64,000 nt of DNA from Pseudognaphalium luteoalbum (taxonomy: Eukaryota; Streptophyta; Magnoliopsida; Asterales; Asteraceae): positions 55,830,320 to 55,894,319 of the forward strand of contig OY730196.1 in assembly GCA_963422505.1 (NCBI GenBank), in the 5' to 3' direction. Both the position numbers and the translations under genes were made by a program. The notes under the pieces were generated by a model. The model saw nothing but the letters and a program-made list of their open reading frames with translations, ran no database searches and had not been told where the DNA came from. Shown piece after piece: positions 23,215-35,416 of this stretch. The stretch's first letter is position 1; every line of letters starts with the position of its first letter.

Positions 23215-23685
23215 TGTTTTGGTCAAAAATTACCCTAGGCAATTAAGTGATCAAATCTAGAAAATGAGGTTTAGTGCTAGTAGTTACTTTCAAGATAATT
23301 ACATAGAAACACGATTATCTATATGAGTAAATGATAATTTTGAATGAAAAATGTGGTTTATATCTATATAAACTTTGATCCTTGTTAAATAGATAATTGA
23401 TAACAAAAACTAGTGTTAGTAAACAAGATTATTCCAAAAGTTTAAGTAAAAGGTAAAGTATTTTCAGGATAATGCAAGTTATGCAATAAAAATATGATTA
23501 CGATCAATAAAAATGCATGAAACAGACTTATAATGCTAATTTTATGATAAAAACGTGATCACAATTCAAATAAATACATATACTTATGATAAATTTAAGA
23601 TAAAATCAGGATAATGCAGAATTTATGATCAAAAGATCAATAAAATGCAAATTAAATGACGAAAACGTAAAATAAATCAGGATAA
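23215..23685 (-). repeat. G 5' LTR (outer end uncertain)
   Basis: Starts on the plus strand with TGTTTTGGTCAAAAATTACC as at 408. It shares AAAAGATCAATAAAATGCAA and the bases after it with the left copy, then diverges after AAATAAA at about 23683. The outer end may be truncated. Confidence 0.65.
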
Positions 23686-24186
23686 TTTTATCGAATTATT
23701 TTTTTTACATCTTTAATTTTATTTTTGAATTTAAAAATTGCTAATATTATTTTACCTTGTGTTGTTTTAACACTTTATTTATGTGTTGAAATAGAAAAAC
23801 TGTTATACTTATTTAACTACATCTTATATAAGTTTTGGTTTGACTCTTGAATTTTAAAAAATATAATTACATATTTACAGCATCCTGTATATTTGTTACT
23901 GCATATTACTTGCTTTAGCATTTTTAATTGAATCATAATAAAAAGTTTTTTGATTTAAAAAATCATTGAACAATTTTTGAATAATTTTTCAGGTAGATCC
24001 CACAACTTTGTTAAAATTGCAAAATTGTCCCTCCTCCTTTCCCTCGTTCACCTTGATCCGTTCCCAAGAAATACAACGACAAAATACTATCACAATTAAC
24101 CATTTTGATATAGTTCATTTTATGTTGTAGGTATTTTGCTAGTATATTTGGATAACATTTAACGTCTTAAACGACAACATATATTA
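23686..24186. other. AT-rich stretch without recognised features
   Basis: No gene or repeat is seen apart from homopolymer T runs. Confidence 0.6.
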
Positions 24187-24195
24187 ATACTTTTA

Positions 24196-25119
24196 GGGTT
24201 AAATGTACGGATCGCCAACGAACTTATTTTTTTGTTCCGAGTTAGGTAACATACCAAATTTAATACTAATGTACATAACAAACTTTTGAATTTTATTCCG
24301 ATGTAGGCAACCAAGTTATTTTTTATTGGTTACGATATACAAATGCTGACGTGTAATGTCCACCTCATTATTTTGACCCGTTTTTTCCCTTTTAAATTAT
24401 AATTACACGGTGATTTTTTTTTTTCGTTTCTGATATGTTATCTCCATGAAATGTTATCTCCTTTTTGATATGTTATCTCCATTTGCTTCACATAATCATT
24501 ATCTCCATGAAATTCGAACACAAATTTGATTCGTATATATATTCATTCAAGTCGTATCTTCCGAAGTAGCAAGTTCCGGTGAAGTCAAAATCCGGTGTGA
24601 CTTGAGGTGAGGCTGACGACATAGTCTGATGCTCCAGATTTGTTACAAGGACAAGATTCATGGAAGAAATTGAAGCCATTAAGTGATTACGAACCAAATC
24701 TAAAGAAGATGACGGTGGATTAAAGCATTAATAATTAAGGGTTAAATAATTTAATGATTAAAAACTAAAAGTTCTAATGTTGTTATATATGTTGAAGATG
24801 ATGGTGATCTGTGATGTTGTTTTCCTTTTATCTTGATTAATTAAGAATAATTTGTTGATATGAATTCATGAAGAATGAGAATAGATGGAGATGATGATAG
24901 TTTCCCCCTTTTAAAATATCCATTACAGAATTATCTTTGCCACGTGTGTAAGCAAATTCCAAATAAGCAATAAAATTTAAATTAAAAATGCCACGTAATA
25001 CATATTACTTAACTCGGAACAAAATTCAAAAGTTTGTTATGTACATTAGTATTAAATTGGGTACATTATCTAACTCGGAACAAAAAGATAAGTTCGTTGG
25101 TGATCTGTACCTTTAATTC
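24196..25119. mobile_element. Non-autonomous Mutator-like element (long TIRs, 9-bp TSD)
   Basis: The ends form terminal inverted repeats of about 105 bp: GGGTTAAATGTACGGATC on the left, and GAATTAAAGGTACAGATC as the reverse complement of the right end. Both continue into CACCAACGAACTTAT-like and TGTACATAACAAACTTTTGA sequence. The flanks are a perfect 9-bp duplication, ATACTTTTA (24187-24195 and 25120-25128), the hallmark of Mutator elements. The 700-bp interior has no transposase; a 69-codon minus-strand frame (24697-24488) is of unknown value. Confidence 0.9.
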
Positions 25120-25128
25120 ATACTTTTA

Positions 25129-25963
25129 CGGTAGTAAAAGTTATAGTTGGAAGTTTATTTATTTACTACAAAAGTAAATTGTAAAACCAAATTTGTGTTT
25201 TTTTTTAGTTTGTTTTTTTCTGAATGAAAGGGCCACTATAACTTGGAGGTGGGTCTAAAGTTAGTTAGGCGAAGACTTTTTAGAGTTACCTAACGTTAAC
25301 AACGATTTCTTTTGTACGTGTCGTTACGTAAAATTTGTTTATCTACGCTCTATCGTAACAGACTATCAGTCGATATATCAACACAGGTGTATACATGAAA
25401 CTTGACACTTGTGGGTCCATTCTACAAATTGATGTAAACTAGGAATTCAGGTGGCAAAAATTAATAGACTTGGAGAGTGATAAGTGATAACGAATTACAA
25501 CGAGTTTAACGTACTTAACTTGGTAACTTTGTAATACGTGTCTGGGGATCTAATATATATATCATTTCTTTTTATTTTAAATAATAATTGTTACTATACT
25601 TTTTCAATCACTTTTTCTTAATATTCTATACTTTTCTGTACTTTTTCTATTTTTTAATAATAAAAGTGGTATACTATTGAATTTTGATGGTATGAAAAGA
25701 GAATCCCTTTTAAGTTACTAGTAGACTACCCACACAATCTGACCGTACATTATACATAAGATGATTTTAGTTTATTATGATTGTAGTTGGTATTAAAAGT
25801 ATGCTTTATACACACGTCCGAAAGGAAATGATTCATTCATATTGAAATCTTAAGTATTTGAAATTACACTTGTTTAAGTCACTCGTTTGGCTTATACGTT
25901 GTTTTTAATATTACAAAAGTAAAGAATAAGTAATCTTTGACTCACTGTTTATTTCCACTTTTG
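25129..25963. other. AT-rich stretch without recognised features
   Basis: No gene, TIR or LTR boundary is recognised. Confidence 0.6.
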
Positions 25964-25965
25964 TA

Positions 25966-26160
25966 CTTCTTCTGTCCAAAAATTATAGTCCAACTTTCCT
26001 TTTTGGGACGTTTCAAGAAAATTGTCCACTTCTCATATCAACCAATGGGAAAAGACTTTAATGGGTGGAGATTCCATTTAAGTGGTTGAAAGGTATCGTG
26101 GTCTCACTTTTATTAAACTGTGTCTTTTGTTGGTGGACAATAATTTTAGGACGGAGGGAG
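25966..26160. mobile_element. Stowaway-like MITE
   Basis: Left end CTTCTTCTGTCC and right end GGACGGAGGGAG are inverted repeats that extend into AAAATTAT-type and GTCCA sequence. The TA dinucleotide flanks both sides (25964-25965 and 26161-26162). Length of about 195 bp and the CTCCCTCCGTCC type end fit Tc1/mariner-derived Stowaway MITEs. Confidence 0.85.
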
Positions 26161-26213
26161 TAGTAGTTTAAATTATCAAAGGGCAATCTAGTCATTTATA
26201 ATTAATTGTTAAA

Positions 26214-26302
26214 TGTGACACCCGGTAAAATATGACCATATTAGCGGCTAATTTAAACCTCAATCATTCGTACTTGGTACGCATTAATACGAATGTATTC
26301 AG

Positions 26303-26355
<53 letters not shown>

Positions 26356-26832
26356 CACAAAATGATTATTTAATAACCACATATAAATGAATAAGAAAGA
26401 ACGCAGAATTTCAAATACGGACGTTGGTGCAAAATTTTATAAATCATGTGTTATTGTTAAAAATAATAATTATTTATTCGGATAATAATAGAAACATATT
26501 TCGTTCTATTTAAAACGTGTTCTATTAAATTGAGACCCGCGGTCAAAGTTAAAACAAAGTTATATTTTATATAACTCAAATAAAGTATTTTATAAAATAC
26601 TTTAACTAAAGATTATTTCGAATAGACGACACATATTTTTAGAATTTTAAAATATTAAATTATTTTACGATCGGGTACACGAACACGAGCTATAATACTA
26701 CGAATCGGAGACAAGATCCACATATGTGGATCTTGCCCCCATAAATAAAGCCGACCAAACACCCCTTCTTTCTCATTTTCATTTTCCTCTTCATCATTAT
26801 CCATCTCTCGGTTCATACCGTCACCACCAACC
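26214..26832. repeat. LTR of gypsy-like family F, copy 2 (cut by B)
   Basis: Begins TGTGACACCCGGTAAAATAT, a typical gypsy LTR start. It matches 1-407 over its second half and is interrupted at 26832 by B. It includes a (TA)n run at about 26306-26354. No internal F domain is visible. Confidence 0.65.
26306..26354. repeat. (TA)n microsatellite
   Basis: Uninterrupted TA repeats of about 24 units. Confidence 0.95.
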
Positions 26833-27550
26833 TGTTGGGTTTTCTATTCCCTAACTAGATTATCATATACGTAGCGGAAAAACAATAATTTTATAATCTA
26901 GGGCAATTAGGAAACTAAACCGTAAAGGATCTTAACTTGAATAAACGGTACAATAAACAACAGGATAAATAAGAAAACACTAACCTTAGAGAAAACCTAT
27001 TTCTCACGCGCAGACCAACTAGCAGAGCTTCGTTACTTTGAGGCAAGTACCCAAAGTAGAATACCTCTAATGCTTCACACCGAAAAACCCAAGAGAAAGT
27101 CGAATTTCGAAATTCTCAGAAAATTCGTATCTGAATCATTTTTTATGAAGGTATCGGATGCTCCTATTTACAGTTGTGGAAGAAACCCCAGAGTTTGCTG
27201 AATTCGACTCCCAACCGGCGGTTGGACCTTCCAACCGGCGGTTGGAGCTGTTCGACTTGTACTCCAAGTCTGCGACTTCCACCGCCTTAGAAACCCTAAC
27301 CTCAACCGGCGGTTGAACATCCTAACCGGCGGTTGAGTCAGTTTCTGGAATCTTCCGCCGAATTTAATTACTTTTAATTTCTATTTAATTTAACTATAAA
27401 TTAATAAATTAACTAATTAATTATAATATTAATACTATTAATATTATCCTTCATCTTTCTATTGACTATTTATTGTGGGCAACCCAAAAAAGACTTTACC
27501 ATTAATGATAGTGTTACCAATTAGTTATGATATTGGATACTATTCCAACA
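26833..27550 (-). repeat. B 3' LTR
   Basis: 718 bp, TG...CA. Contains four AACCGGCGGTT palindromes (27211-27340), just upstream in minus orientation of a TATA-like box (27164-27172). Confidence 0.9.
27211..27340. repeat. CCAACCGGCGGTTGG palindromes in the B LTR
   Basis: Four copies of the near-perfect dyad CCAACCGGCGGTTGG or CAACCGGCGGTTGA in 130 bp. Three related copies are in the other LTR at 54253-54366. Confidence 0.9.
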
Positions 27551-28437
27551 GTCTCCCACTTGGATAAATCATCAACAATTATTGGTCTAAGCCTGTATCT
27601 TATTAACCATGTAAAGTGTACCATCCATCGCAACTGCCTAACTCTGATTCTTATCTTAGAGTCAGTCCTTTAGATAAGTGATCAACCATTCACTTGTTTC
27701 ACGATATCGTATGAACCGAGACATAGATTTTAATCAATCTCAAGATTCATATAAGTTTTATGATTTCCGATTATACTGACTATATGAGACTACTGAACTA
27801 TCACCGTAGTCTCGGCCAAGCCTAGTACTTTAGAGTCAAACTTTAATCATCAGAGGGCCCATGATCTCTTTTCCATTTTAGGCAAAAGGAACAATTAAAT
27901 ATCAACTACATAGCACTAGTCAACTCATCATATCATACTAGCATACCCTTTATAACTGGCATTTACGCACAGCGTTTGAATAGACCAAAGTATAACAGAC
28001 TTGAAGAACTCGATACTCATGTATCTCCATTTTAAGAATAGAAGATATTATCATCTTAAAATCACTCGTGATTTAATCCATGAAGTGATCTCTTTAAGTA
28101 CGGGTTTCTCCTATACTTAAATCCTCATTAAGTACCCATGAGTGTTGCAGCAATCTCCATGCCATGTCTAATCTCCATAGACATCTACTAACACTCTATG
28201 ACAATCTTAATTCACCACATACTTCCTATAGTGTGATCGACTGAGGAGGTTTGAGTAAGAACTTATTACTCTGGAAGTGGTGTCTAAACATTCAAAACCT
28301 GAAACATAATGACAAACAATAGTAAATGGTAGAACTCCTTCCAATTAATAATCTCCATTAATTAATCACCAAGTCTATTACAGTTTCCATCATTGTTTAT
28401 AATGTTTCAAATTCAAACTATCAACTAAAACTTTACA
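27551..28437 (-). other. B 3' untranslated region
   Basis: No gene. Lies between the end of pol and the LTR. The polypurine tract (minus CCAAGTGGGAGAC) is at 27551-27563. Confidence 0.75.
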
Positions 28438-31400
28438 TTATCTCTTAAACCTATTCTCCTAGCATGTTCATCGTATTTGGACCTTCCTAGTGGCTTTGTG
28501 AACGGATCAACTGGATTATCTTCTGATCTTATCTCTTCACAATCACGTGTCCTTCTTCGACTTTCTTTCGATCAAAATGATATTTCCTTTCAATGTGCTT
28601 TGATTTTCCGTGATCCTTGGGTTCTCTACTCAAGGCGACTGCACTTTCATTATCACAGAATATAGCAATAGGATCTTGTACTGTTGGAACAACTCCAAGA
28701 TCTCCAATGAAATTCCTCATCCAGATAGCTTCCTTTGCCGCTTCACTAGCCGCAATGTACTCAGACTCGCATGTGGAGTCTGAAACTGTATCTTGCTTAG
28801 AAGTTTTCCTTGTATCTGCTCCCTCATTTAGTAGGAATACCCAACCAGACTATGAATGACAATCATCTCTGTCTATTTGAAAACTAGCGTCACTATAACC
28901 CGTTACTTTTAGTTCCTCTTCTCCACCATACCCAAGAACCTGTCCTTAGTATTTCTCAAATACTTGAGAATATTCTTTACAACTGTCAATGACCTTCACC
29001 AAGATTCTTCTGATGTCGACTCACTAAGCTCAAAGCAAATGAGATATCAGGTCTTGTACATGTCATGGCATACATGATCGATCCTATAGCCGAAGAATAT
29101 GGGATTCGACTCATTTTGTCCAATTCTTGTTCATATTTTGGACACAGATCCTTACTGATCTTAATGCCATGATTCAAGGGCAAGTTCCCTTTCTTAGATT
29201 TTTCCATATTGAATCTTTTCAAAATTTTATCTAAGTACATATCCTGGCTACGTCCTATGAGACGTTTTTACCTATCTCTGTAAATCTTTATACCTAGGAT
29301 ATATGTTGCATCTCCAAGATCTTTCATAGCGAAATATTTTCCCAACCATACTCTTATACCTTGTAAAGTTGGAATATCATTTCCTATGAGCAGTATATCA
29401 TCCACATATAATACTAAGAATACTACAATACTCCCACTGAACTTGACATGTATAGATGACTCATCTTCACTTCTAGAAAAACCAAACTTTATGACTTTCT
29501 CATGGAAGCAGAGATTCCAGCTACGAGAGGCTTGTTTAAGTCCATAGATAACGTTTTCAGGCTTGCACACTCTATTAGGATACCTTGCATTTTCAAAACC
29601 TTCCGGTTGTGCCATGAACACATCCTCTGTTAGTTTCCCGTTAAGGAAAGCGGTTTTGACATCCATTTTCCAAATTTCATAGTCATGAAATGCAGCTATG
29701 GCTACCATAATCCTAATTGACTTAATCTTGGCTACTGGAGAGAAGGTTTCCTCATAATCAATCCTATTGGTTTGAGTATAGCCCTTCGCTATCAACCTAG
29801 CTTTATAAGTATGCACTTTCCCATCCATGTCTATCTTCTTCTTGAAGATCCACTTGCATCCCACCGTTTTAAGACCGGATGTAGTGTCAACCAAATTCCA
29901 AACTTGGTTGTCATACACCGATTGAATTTCTCTTTTCATAGCTTCCTTCCACTTAGCAGCCTCAGGGCCTGTCATCGCTTCCTTGTAGTTAGTAGGCTCA
30001 TCTAATTCAGCCAGCGTACTATCACTTATCTTATCCTCTTCTTCTATTTGGTAACCATAATAGAACTCAGGAGGATTGCTAACTCTACTAGATCTGCGAA
30101 CGGGTAAGGATATGTCTTCAGGTTCAACATGTGTCTCTACCTCTCGTTGAACGTAAGTGTTTATTATAGGTTCTTCATCGGTAGATTCTTGAATTTCTTC
30201 AAGGTCAATTTTACTCCCACTGTCCTCTTTAGATATCATTTCTCTCTCAAGTAACACTCCTCTTTGAGCTACAAATACCACATTATCCTTGGATCTGTAG
30301 AATAAATATCCAAATGACTCTTGTGGATAACCGATGAAGAGACACTTTTCAGATCTGGAGTCTAGTTTGTCCTGAGTTTCTCGTCTAACGAAAACTTCAC
30401 AACCCCAAATCTTGATGTGACCAAGAGAAGAACGTTTTCCCTTCCACATCTCGTAAGGTGTCTTTGAAACTTTCTTAGTAGGTATTTGATTTAAGATATG
30501 GGCGGCTGTTTCTAATGCATAACCCAAGAAACTTATCGGAAGTGTTGGCCGACTCATCATAGAGCGAACTATGTCAAACAAGGTTCTATTTCTTCTCTCA
30601 GTAACACCATTAAGCTGTGGTGTCCTAGGAGGAGTCAATTGCGAAACTATTCCACAGTCTCTAAGATGATCGAGAAACTTGATACGCATTCTCCTCCCCT
30701 GTCGGATTGGAGTACCTTTATCTTTCTGCCCAGTTGATTCTCTACTTCGTTTTGATATCTTTTGAACTATTCAAAAGTATCTGACTTATGTTTGATTAGA
30801 TAAACATGTCCGAATCTACTGAAGTCATCAGTAAATGTAACATAGTATCTATTTCCATCTTTTGTCGCACATCGGAATGGTCCATAGACATCTGTATGTA
30901 CCAAATCAAATAGTCCTTCACCTCTTTCACACGTTCCAGTGAATTGTGATTTAGTCATTTTTCCTAATAAACAGGATTCACATACATCATCCGATTTGAG
31001 GTCGAATGATTCCAACACTCCATCCTTTTGGAGTTGGGCGATGCGTTTCTTGTTTATGTGCCCAAGATGATAATGCCACAACTTGGATTTATCAAGCTCT
31101 TTAGACGAATCGACATTTAAAATAACATTGCTAACACATTCAACATTTTCATATATGCCTTTGTAAGGAGAAACTTTAAAAGCAAAACAATTATTTAAAT
31201 AAACCAAAATATCTCCATTTCTATTATCAAAAGTAAAATGATAACCATCTTTAAACAAAGCATAAAATGAAATAATGTTTCTAGTCATTTCTGATGAATA
31301 ATTTCAATTATTTAAATCTATCCTAACTCCAGAATTGAGCATGAGCTCAATTCTTCCAATCTTCGTTACATGTACAATTCCCTTGTTTCCCATAACTAGG

Positions 31401-31531
31401 TTGAGCTCTCCATGCTTCACACTTCTAATTTCCTGTAGCCCCTGCAATACAGTGCAAATGTAAGTACCACACCCTGTATCCAGAACCCATGAATTAGAAG
31501 TTATGGTATTATGGAGTTCGATCATAAACAT
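28438..31531 (-). pseudogene. B pol: protease, integrase, RT, RNase H; several frameshifts
   Basis: Read right to left. 31531-31304 has the protease core WVLDTGCGTYIC. 31288-30767 has the pre-integrase zinc part (HLGHINKKR then CESCLLGK) and the first integrase aspartate (HTDVYGPF). A frame change near 30700 leads into 30689-29268 (473 codons), with integrase ending NGVTERRNRTL, whose glutamate is kept, and reverse transcriptase with LYVDDILL at about 29397-29410. 29240-28986 continues RT (YSSAIGSIMYAMTCTRPDI). 28720-28529 is RNase H (FCDNESAVAL). The tail after another frameshift is PVDPFTKPLGRSKYDEHA, ending near 28438. In a live element it would cleave, copy and integrate the genome; this copy has at least four frame breaks. 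Confidence 0.9.
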
Positions 31532-31589
31532 ACCTGAGTGAATACTCTTCTCGACCTTTCCATCTTCAGGGTCCTTCAGGTACTTTAGG

Positions 31590-32451
31590 CAGTTACGCCT
31601 GTAATGCCCCTTTGTGTTGCATTAGAAGCACACTGCTTCCTTTGGGTCACTAACAGGTGCAATCTCAGGATCAGTCACTTTCTTAGACCTACGAATGGAC
31701 TTTCCATCAGTGTTCTTTCTTTTCCAATTTGTATTTTACCTTTTCCATTTCTTTGCACTTTGACCAATAGTCAACACAGGAGCTACTCGCCAAATGACAC
31801 ATCATCTTTCTTGATTCCTTGCTCAGCAGTTTGCAGTAAATTGTGGAGTTCTATTATTAAGCCTTCTCTCTCATTCATATTCATCTGATATGAGATTACA
31901 AACTGATTATAGACAGCTGGCAAACTGGATAGAATTATGGCGATGGAAAACTCTGTGTCAAATATCATGTTCAACGATTCTAACCTATCAAAGTACCCTT
32001 TCATCTCCATGACGAAAGCACAAATAGAAATTCCAAGTTTGGGCTAGCAAGCCATGAGGGACTTAACCACATCAAGGAATTCTTTACTTGCCTTAGCCTG
32101 AAATATCTCCTTTAGCTGTTGGTTCATTTCATAAGCCCAAGTGTTTTCAAAGGTCATTTGCAATTCAGGGCTCATGGAGGATGCCATGATACAAGACACT
32201 TTATTCGCATCATCATAATATTTCCGGTGTGCCTCTATCTCCTATTGGGTTGAATCCTCATCAATTATGGGAATCTGCTCCTCGAGAACATACTCCTTGC
32301 TTTCGTACCTTAAGGTAAACCTTAGGTTTCTCATCCAGTCCATATAGTTTGGACCATTTAGTCTTTCCCTCCCAAGAACCGAGAGTAGTGAGAAGTTTGA
32401 GTTATTTGCAGGATTGGGGACGGGAGGATTTGCACCATTTAAATTAGCCAT
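31590..32451 (-). pseudogene. B gag (UBN2-type copia Gag) with stops
   Basis: Starts at ATG 32451 (MANLNGANPPVPNP), with the copia Gag signature LNGPNYMDWMRNLRFTLR. One frame continues to 31783 with TAG stops at 32242 and about 32046. It includes the UBN2-like helices (YFDRLESLNMIFDTEFSIAI and NEREGLIIELHNLLQ). After another break a CCHC zinc knuckle is readable near 31590-31640 (CF, CN, KGHYRRNC), itself holding a TAA. The start was chosen as the first methionine before the conserved motif. The product would be the particle protein. Confidence 0.85.
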
Positions 32452-32765
32452 CTACGAGATAAAACAGTTTTAGTTAGTTTGAATATTCCTTAATTATTTA
32501 CCCAATTTTCTAAATTAAGGCTAGGATCTATATTTTCAGTTTTATGAAAAGGGTCGTCGTAATCATATAACTAAAATACTTTAATCTATTTCATTTCTAT
32601 GAAACTCCTAGATCTTTGAGATTCATTGATTCCTATCAATGGAATGTTAATCTTGGTTATGAACATCTATTATTCATGACTGGTATGCCGAGGATCATGA
32701 AAAAGATGGTGAATTAACCATGCAAACCCGCGTGATCCCCGGCTCGAGTACGCTCGAGAATCGCA
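32452..32765 (-). other. B leader, gag-proximal part
   Basis: Non-coding DNA between B gag and the edge of gypsy E. The rest of the leader is at 53662-53867. Confidence 0.55.
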
Positions 32766-33377
32766 ATGAGACTTGATTATTGTTTATGCTTCATGATAGC
32801 CTAAACTATATAAAATAAATTATCCTATCCCTAACTTGGAGTTTTTAACTGTTATTTTATAATAAACTCACGGAGAAATGGATGATGGATAAAGCAAATC
32901 AAAGATTTGATTGTGAGACTTGATATTATTATTGCTTAATTGCAGTAGGATTTATCTTAAGTGTTTGAAAATCCTTTCAGATTTGGTGGATTAATTGAAA
33001 GCTGTAAGCTTGAAATATTGATGGATTATAATCTAAAAATTGGAAATTGTTATTGAACGATTATAGAGGATTAAAGATTGTTTAATCTCGTGTGGAGTTT
33101 AGTTGGTTCGAGACTTTCAAGATGTGATCTTGACTGGAACTTTTGAATGTTGATCGATTGTTCATTCAGGGATTATTAAATGGTATAAATATTTGAAATC
33201 ATCATATCGAGGGATTATCATGGGATCGGATGTGATATTAACTGTGGATTCTAATCATTATATTTAGGTATGAACCGTATATCAAATGAGCCATGCGGGT
33301 TTTATGTGATTGCATTATTATGGATTATTGAGCGTGATCAGATTTCGAGGACGAAATCTCTTTAAGGGGGAGAGATT
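32766..33377 (+). repeat. Extra 3' internal end of gypsy E before its 5' LTR
   Basis: This stretch matches the internal 3' end of E, which is split by A (37164-37400 and 51761-52142). It includes the polypurine tract TTTAAGGGGGAGAGATT directly before an LTR. An internal 3' end on the outer side of the 5' LTR means E is the remains of a tandem LTR-internal-LTR-internal-LTR array, or two overlapping insertions. Confidence 0.8.
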
Positions 33378-35241
33378 TGCAACATCTGCATTTTGGGCCT
33401 AGTAGTTTTATAATATTCCTGACTTTAAATTTTATTTAATGGGTTAGGAAATAGTTCGGTTTGGATTATTTGAAAATAATTAGAAAAAGGGCCAAATGAT
33501 GAATTGTGACAGATATATTATTAATTGTTTTAATTTAATGAAGTTGTAAGAATAATAAAATAGTTGGACTCACGAATGGTTTCGGGTTCCAGACAATAGG
33601 TTAGAAGCGGACTAAAATTACACTAATATTTGAATTCGGTTAATAAAAGGGGCCGACGTAATATTTTGTTACTTTCCCTTTTTGCTTAACCTCACTCATT
33701 CTTGTGAAACTCACTAAAATCCCTTATCAAAGAAATCAGAAGGAAAGAGCTAATCTTATACTTGAATTTATCATACTTCATCATCATCATCACCATCTTC
33801 ATCTTGTTCTTCACCAAGTTGTAAGTGTTCTTATTATTTATAAATAAACTTAGTTGATTGATTTGGAATTTGGTAGAATATATGAGATGATTATGGAATT
33901 GATGATTAAAAGATGATATATGATGTTAGTTATTGTTAGAGATTGTTATTTGTTGTATTTGGTTCAACAAGGATCTGGAAATGGTGAGTTTGTGCAGCCG
34001 CAGGTGCTGCCTGTAGCTGGATCATGGGCATGATCTGGCGGATCATGGCCATGATCCAACGACGGATCCTGTTTGTCAGTCTGCATCTTTTGTGTTGTTA
34101 TTTTAAATGCTTGTGTTTGGTATATGGGTAATCGAAATAAGTTATATACTTATGAAAGGAAAGTATTGGGTTATGGTTAATTGTAACCTAGTATGAATGA
34201 TATTTGTAATTTGATTATAAATTATTATATTAATATCATTCATTAAAATATTCGATAAAAATGCAATTGAGTAGTTATAATCGTTAATATAACTTGATGA
34301 TTGTGATGAATTGATATTATGAATTATATAATGAGTTATACATTATTCGATCAGTTACTAACTCATTTCTTATCTATTTGTATTCTCAGATACGGAGACG
34401 GCTAAGTAATATTAGACTTTTGAGCTTGCGACGGAGGTATTGGTGAGTGGATCTGTACCCTCAATGTGATTTAGTTGTTACAGGTTTGGTTACAACGGCT
34501 AAACATAGATTTACTGTTTGAAAGACTGTTTAGTCTAATATGATGATTATGTGATTATTTGGCCATTGGGCATATGTGATTAATCAGAGGTCAACAGGGT
34601 TTGGACTTGGTTGCAATTGTTTGGCCGATAAGGGTTCCTTGTACATATCGTTAATGGGAACCAGGGTTGTGTGAGAGAATAGCAACCAGCTATCGGTTAA
34701 CCGCTGTTTCATCCTGCAGCTCAGTTGGGTTATGATTAACCGATTTTTTGGCCTACAGCTCAGTGGGGTTACTAAGTGTTGCTTGAGGGTCAGCCGTGGG
34801 TAATTGGCTTGCCTCAAGGACCACCGATCCTCTGAAGTTGTGTGAAATTGTGTGTTTACGATTATTTGTTGTAAAGTGATTTGTTACTGCTAAGTTAGAC
34901 TGTCTGATGCATGTCTACTCACTTAGCGTTAAACTAATCCCCCACATTAATATTTCTTGCAGGTTATGATTCGATATAACGGGCGGGGTAAGAAGCTGTT
35001 GACTGGAAGGAATGTTTGACGACCATGCATTGACTCTTATATCTGATTTTATTAAATCAATGTTGTTTGGATTTCTATAACACCCAACGGTTGTATTGTA
35101 GTTTATGTAATTATAACATTCATGTATATGTCTGAAACAAGCTGGACTTTATATATATATAAAATGAAATGCGTGCTTTGGACTTACGCTTCCGGTGTTT
35201 AAAATATATTAAAATAATATGGCAAAATATGGGGTGTTATA
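33378..35241 (+). repeat. E 5' LTR
   Basis: 1864 bp. A candidate TATA region is GGTTAATAAAAGGGG (about 33639-33653). A palindromic pair built on GGATCATGGCCATGATCC is at about 34018-34060. Confidence 0.88.
34018..34070. repeat. GGATCATGGCCATGATCC palindrome in the E LTR
   Basis: The perfect 18-base palindrome GGATCATGGCCATGATCC is preceded by an imperfect copy, GGATCATGGGCATGATCT. In the 3' LTR the pair is at 52382-52420 with small changes. Confidence 0.85.
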
Positions 35242-35244
35242 AGT

Positions 35245-35256
35245 TGGTATCAGAAC
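35245..35256 (+). other. E primer-binding site (tRNA-Met type)
   Basis: TGGTATCAGAAC follows the LTR after AGT and differs at one base from the common TGGTATCAGAGC. Confidence 0.75.
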
Positions 35257-35416
35257 ATAGGTTTGGGTGAATTGAACATGGGTAAGTGTTAAATCCCAAA
35301 TCTATTTCGTGTTAGTCAAACATTCCAGGATGTGGGATTAGTTGATGACTAGAAATTTGTTAGTATGTTAGTTACTAACGATTAACAAGGTGTGAGATTG
35401 TTGTTGTGATACAGAT

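Larger units (their letters stand above)
408..23685 (-). mobile_element. Tat-like Ty3/gypsy LTR retrotransposon G, degenerate, carrying J and H
   Basis: Both ends carry the same sequence starting TGTTTTGGTCAAAAATTACC, at 408 and at 23215, and share a second block (about 460-515 and 23629-23684). Next to the right copy, on the minus strand, is a primer-site-like GCGCCTACCGTGGGG. It is followed by a gag and a protease remnant of the Tat group, so G reads right to left. The rest of pol is not recognisable. The left LTR is interrupted by J and the interior by H. The internal DNA is unusually rich in the word GGATCCTGA. No clean target duplication was found, so the outer limits are approximate. 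Confidence 0.65.

Noticed and set aside
24488..24697. 69-codon ORF in the Mutator-like element as a transposase fragment
   Set aside because: No transposase or zinc-finger motif is visible and the length is within chance expectation.
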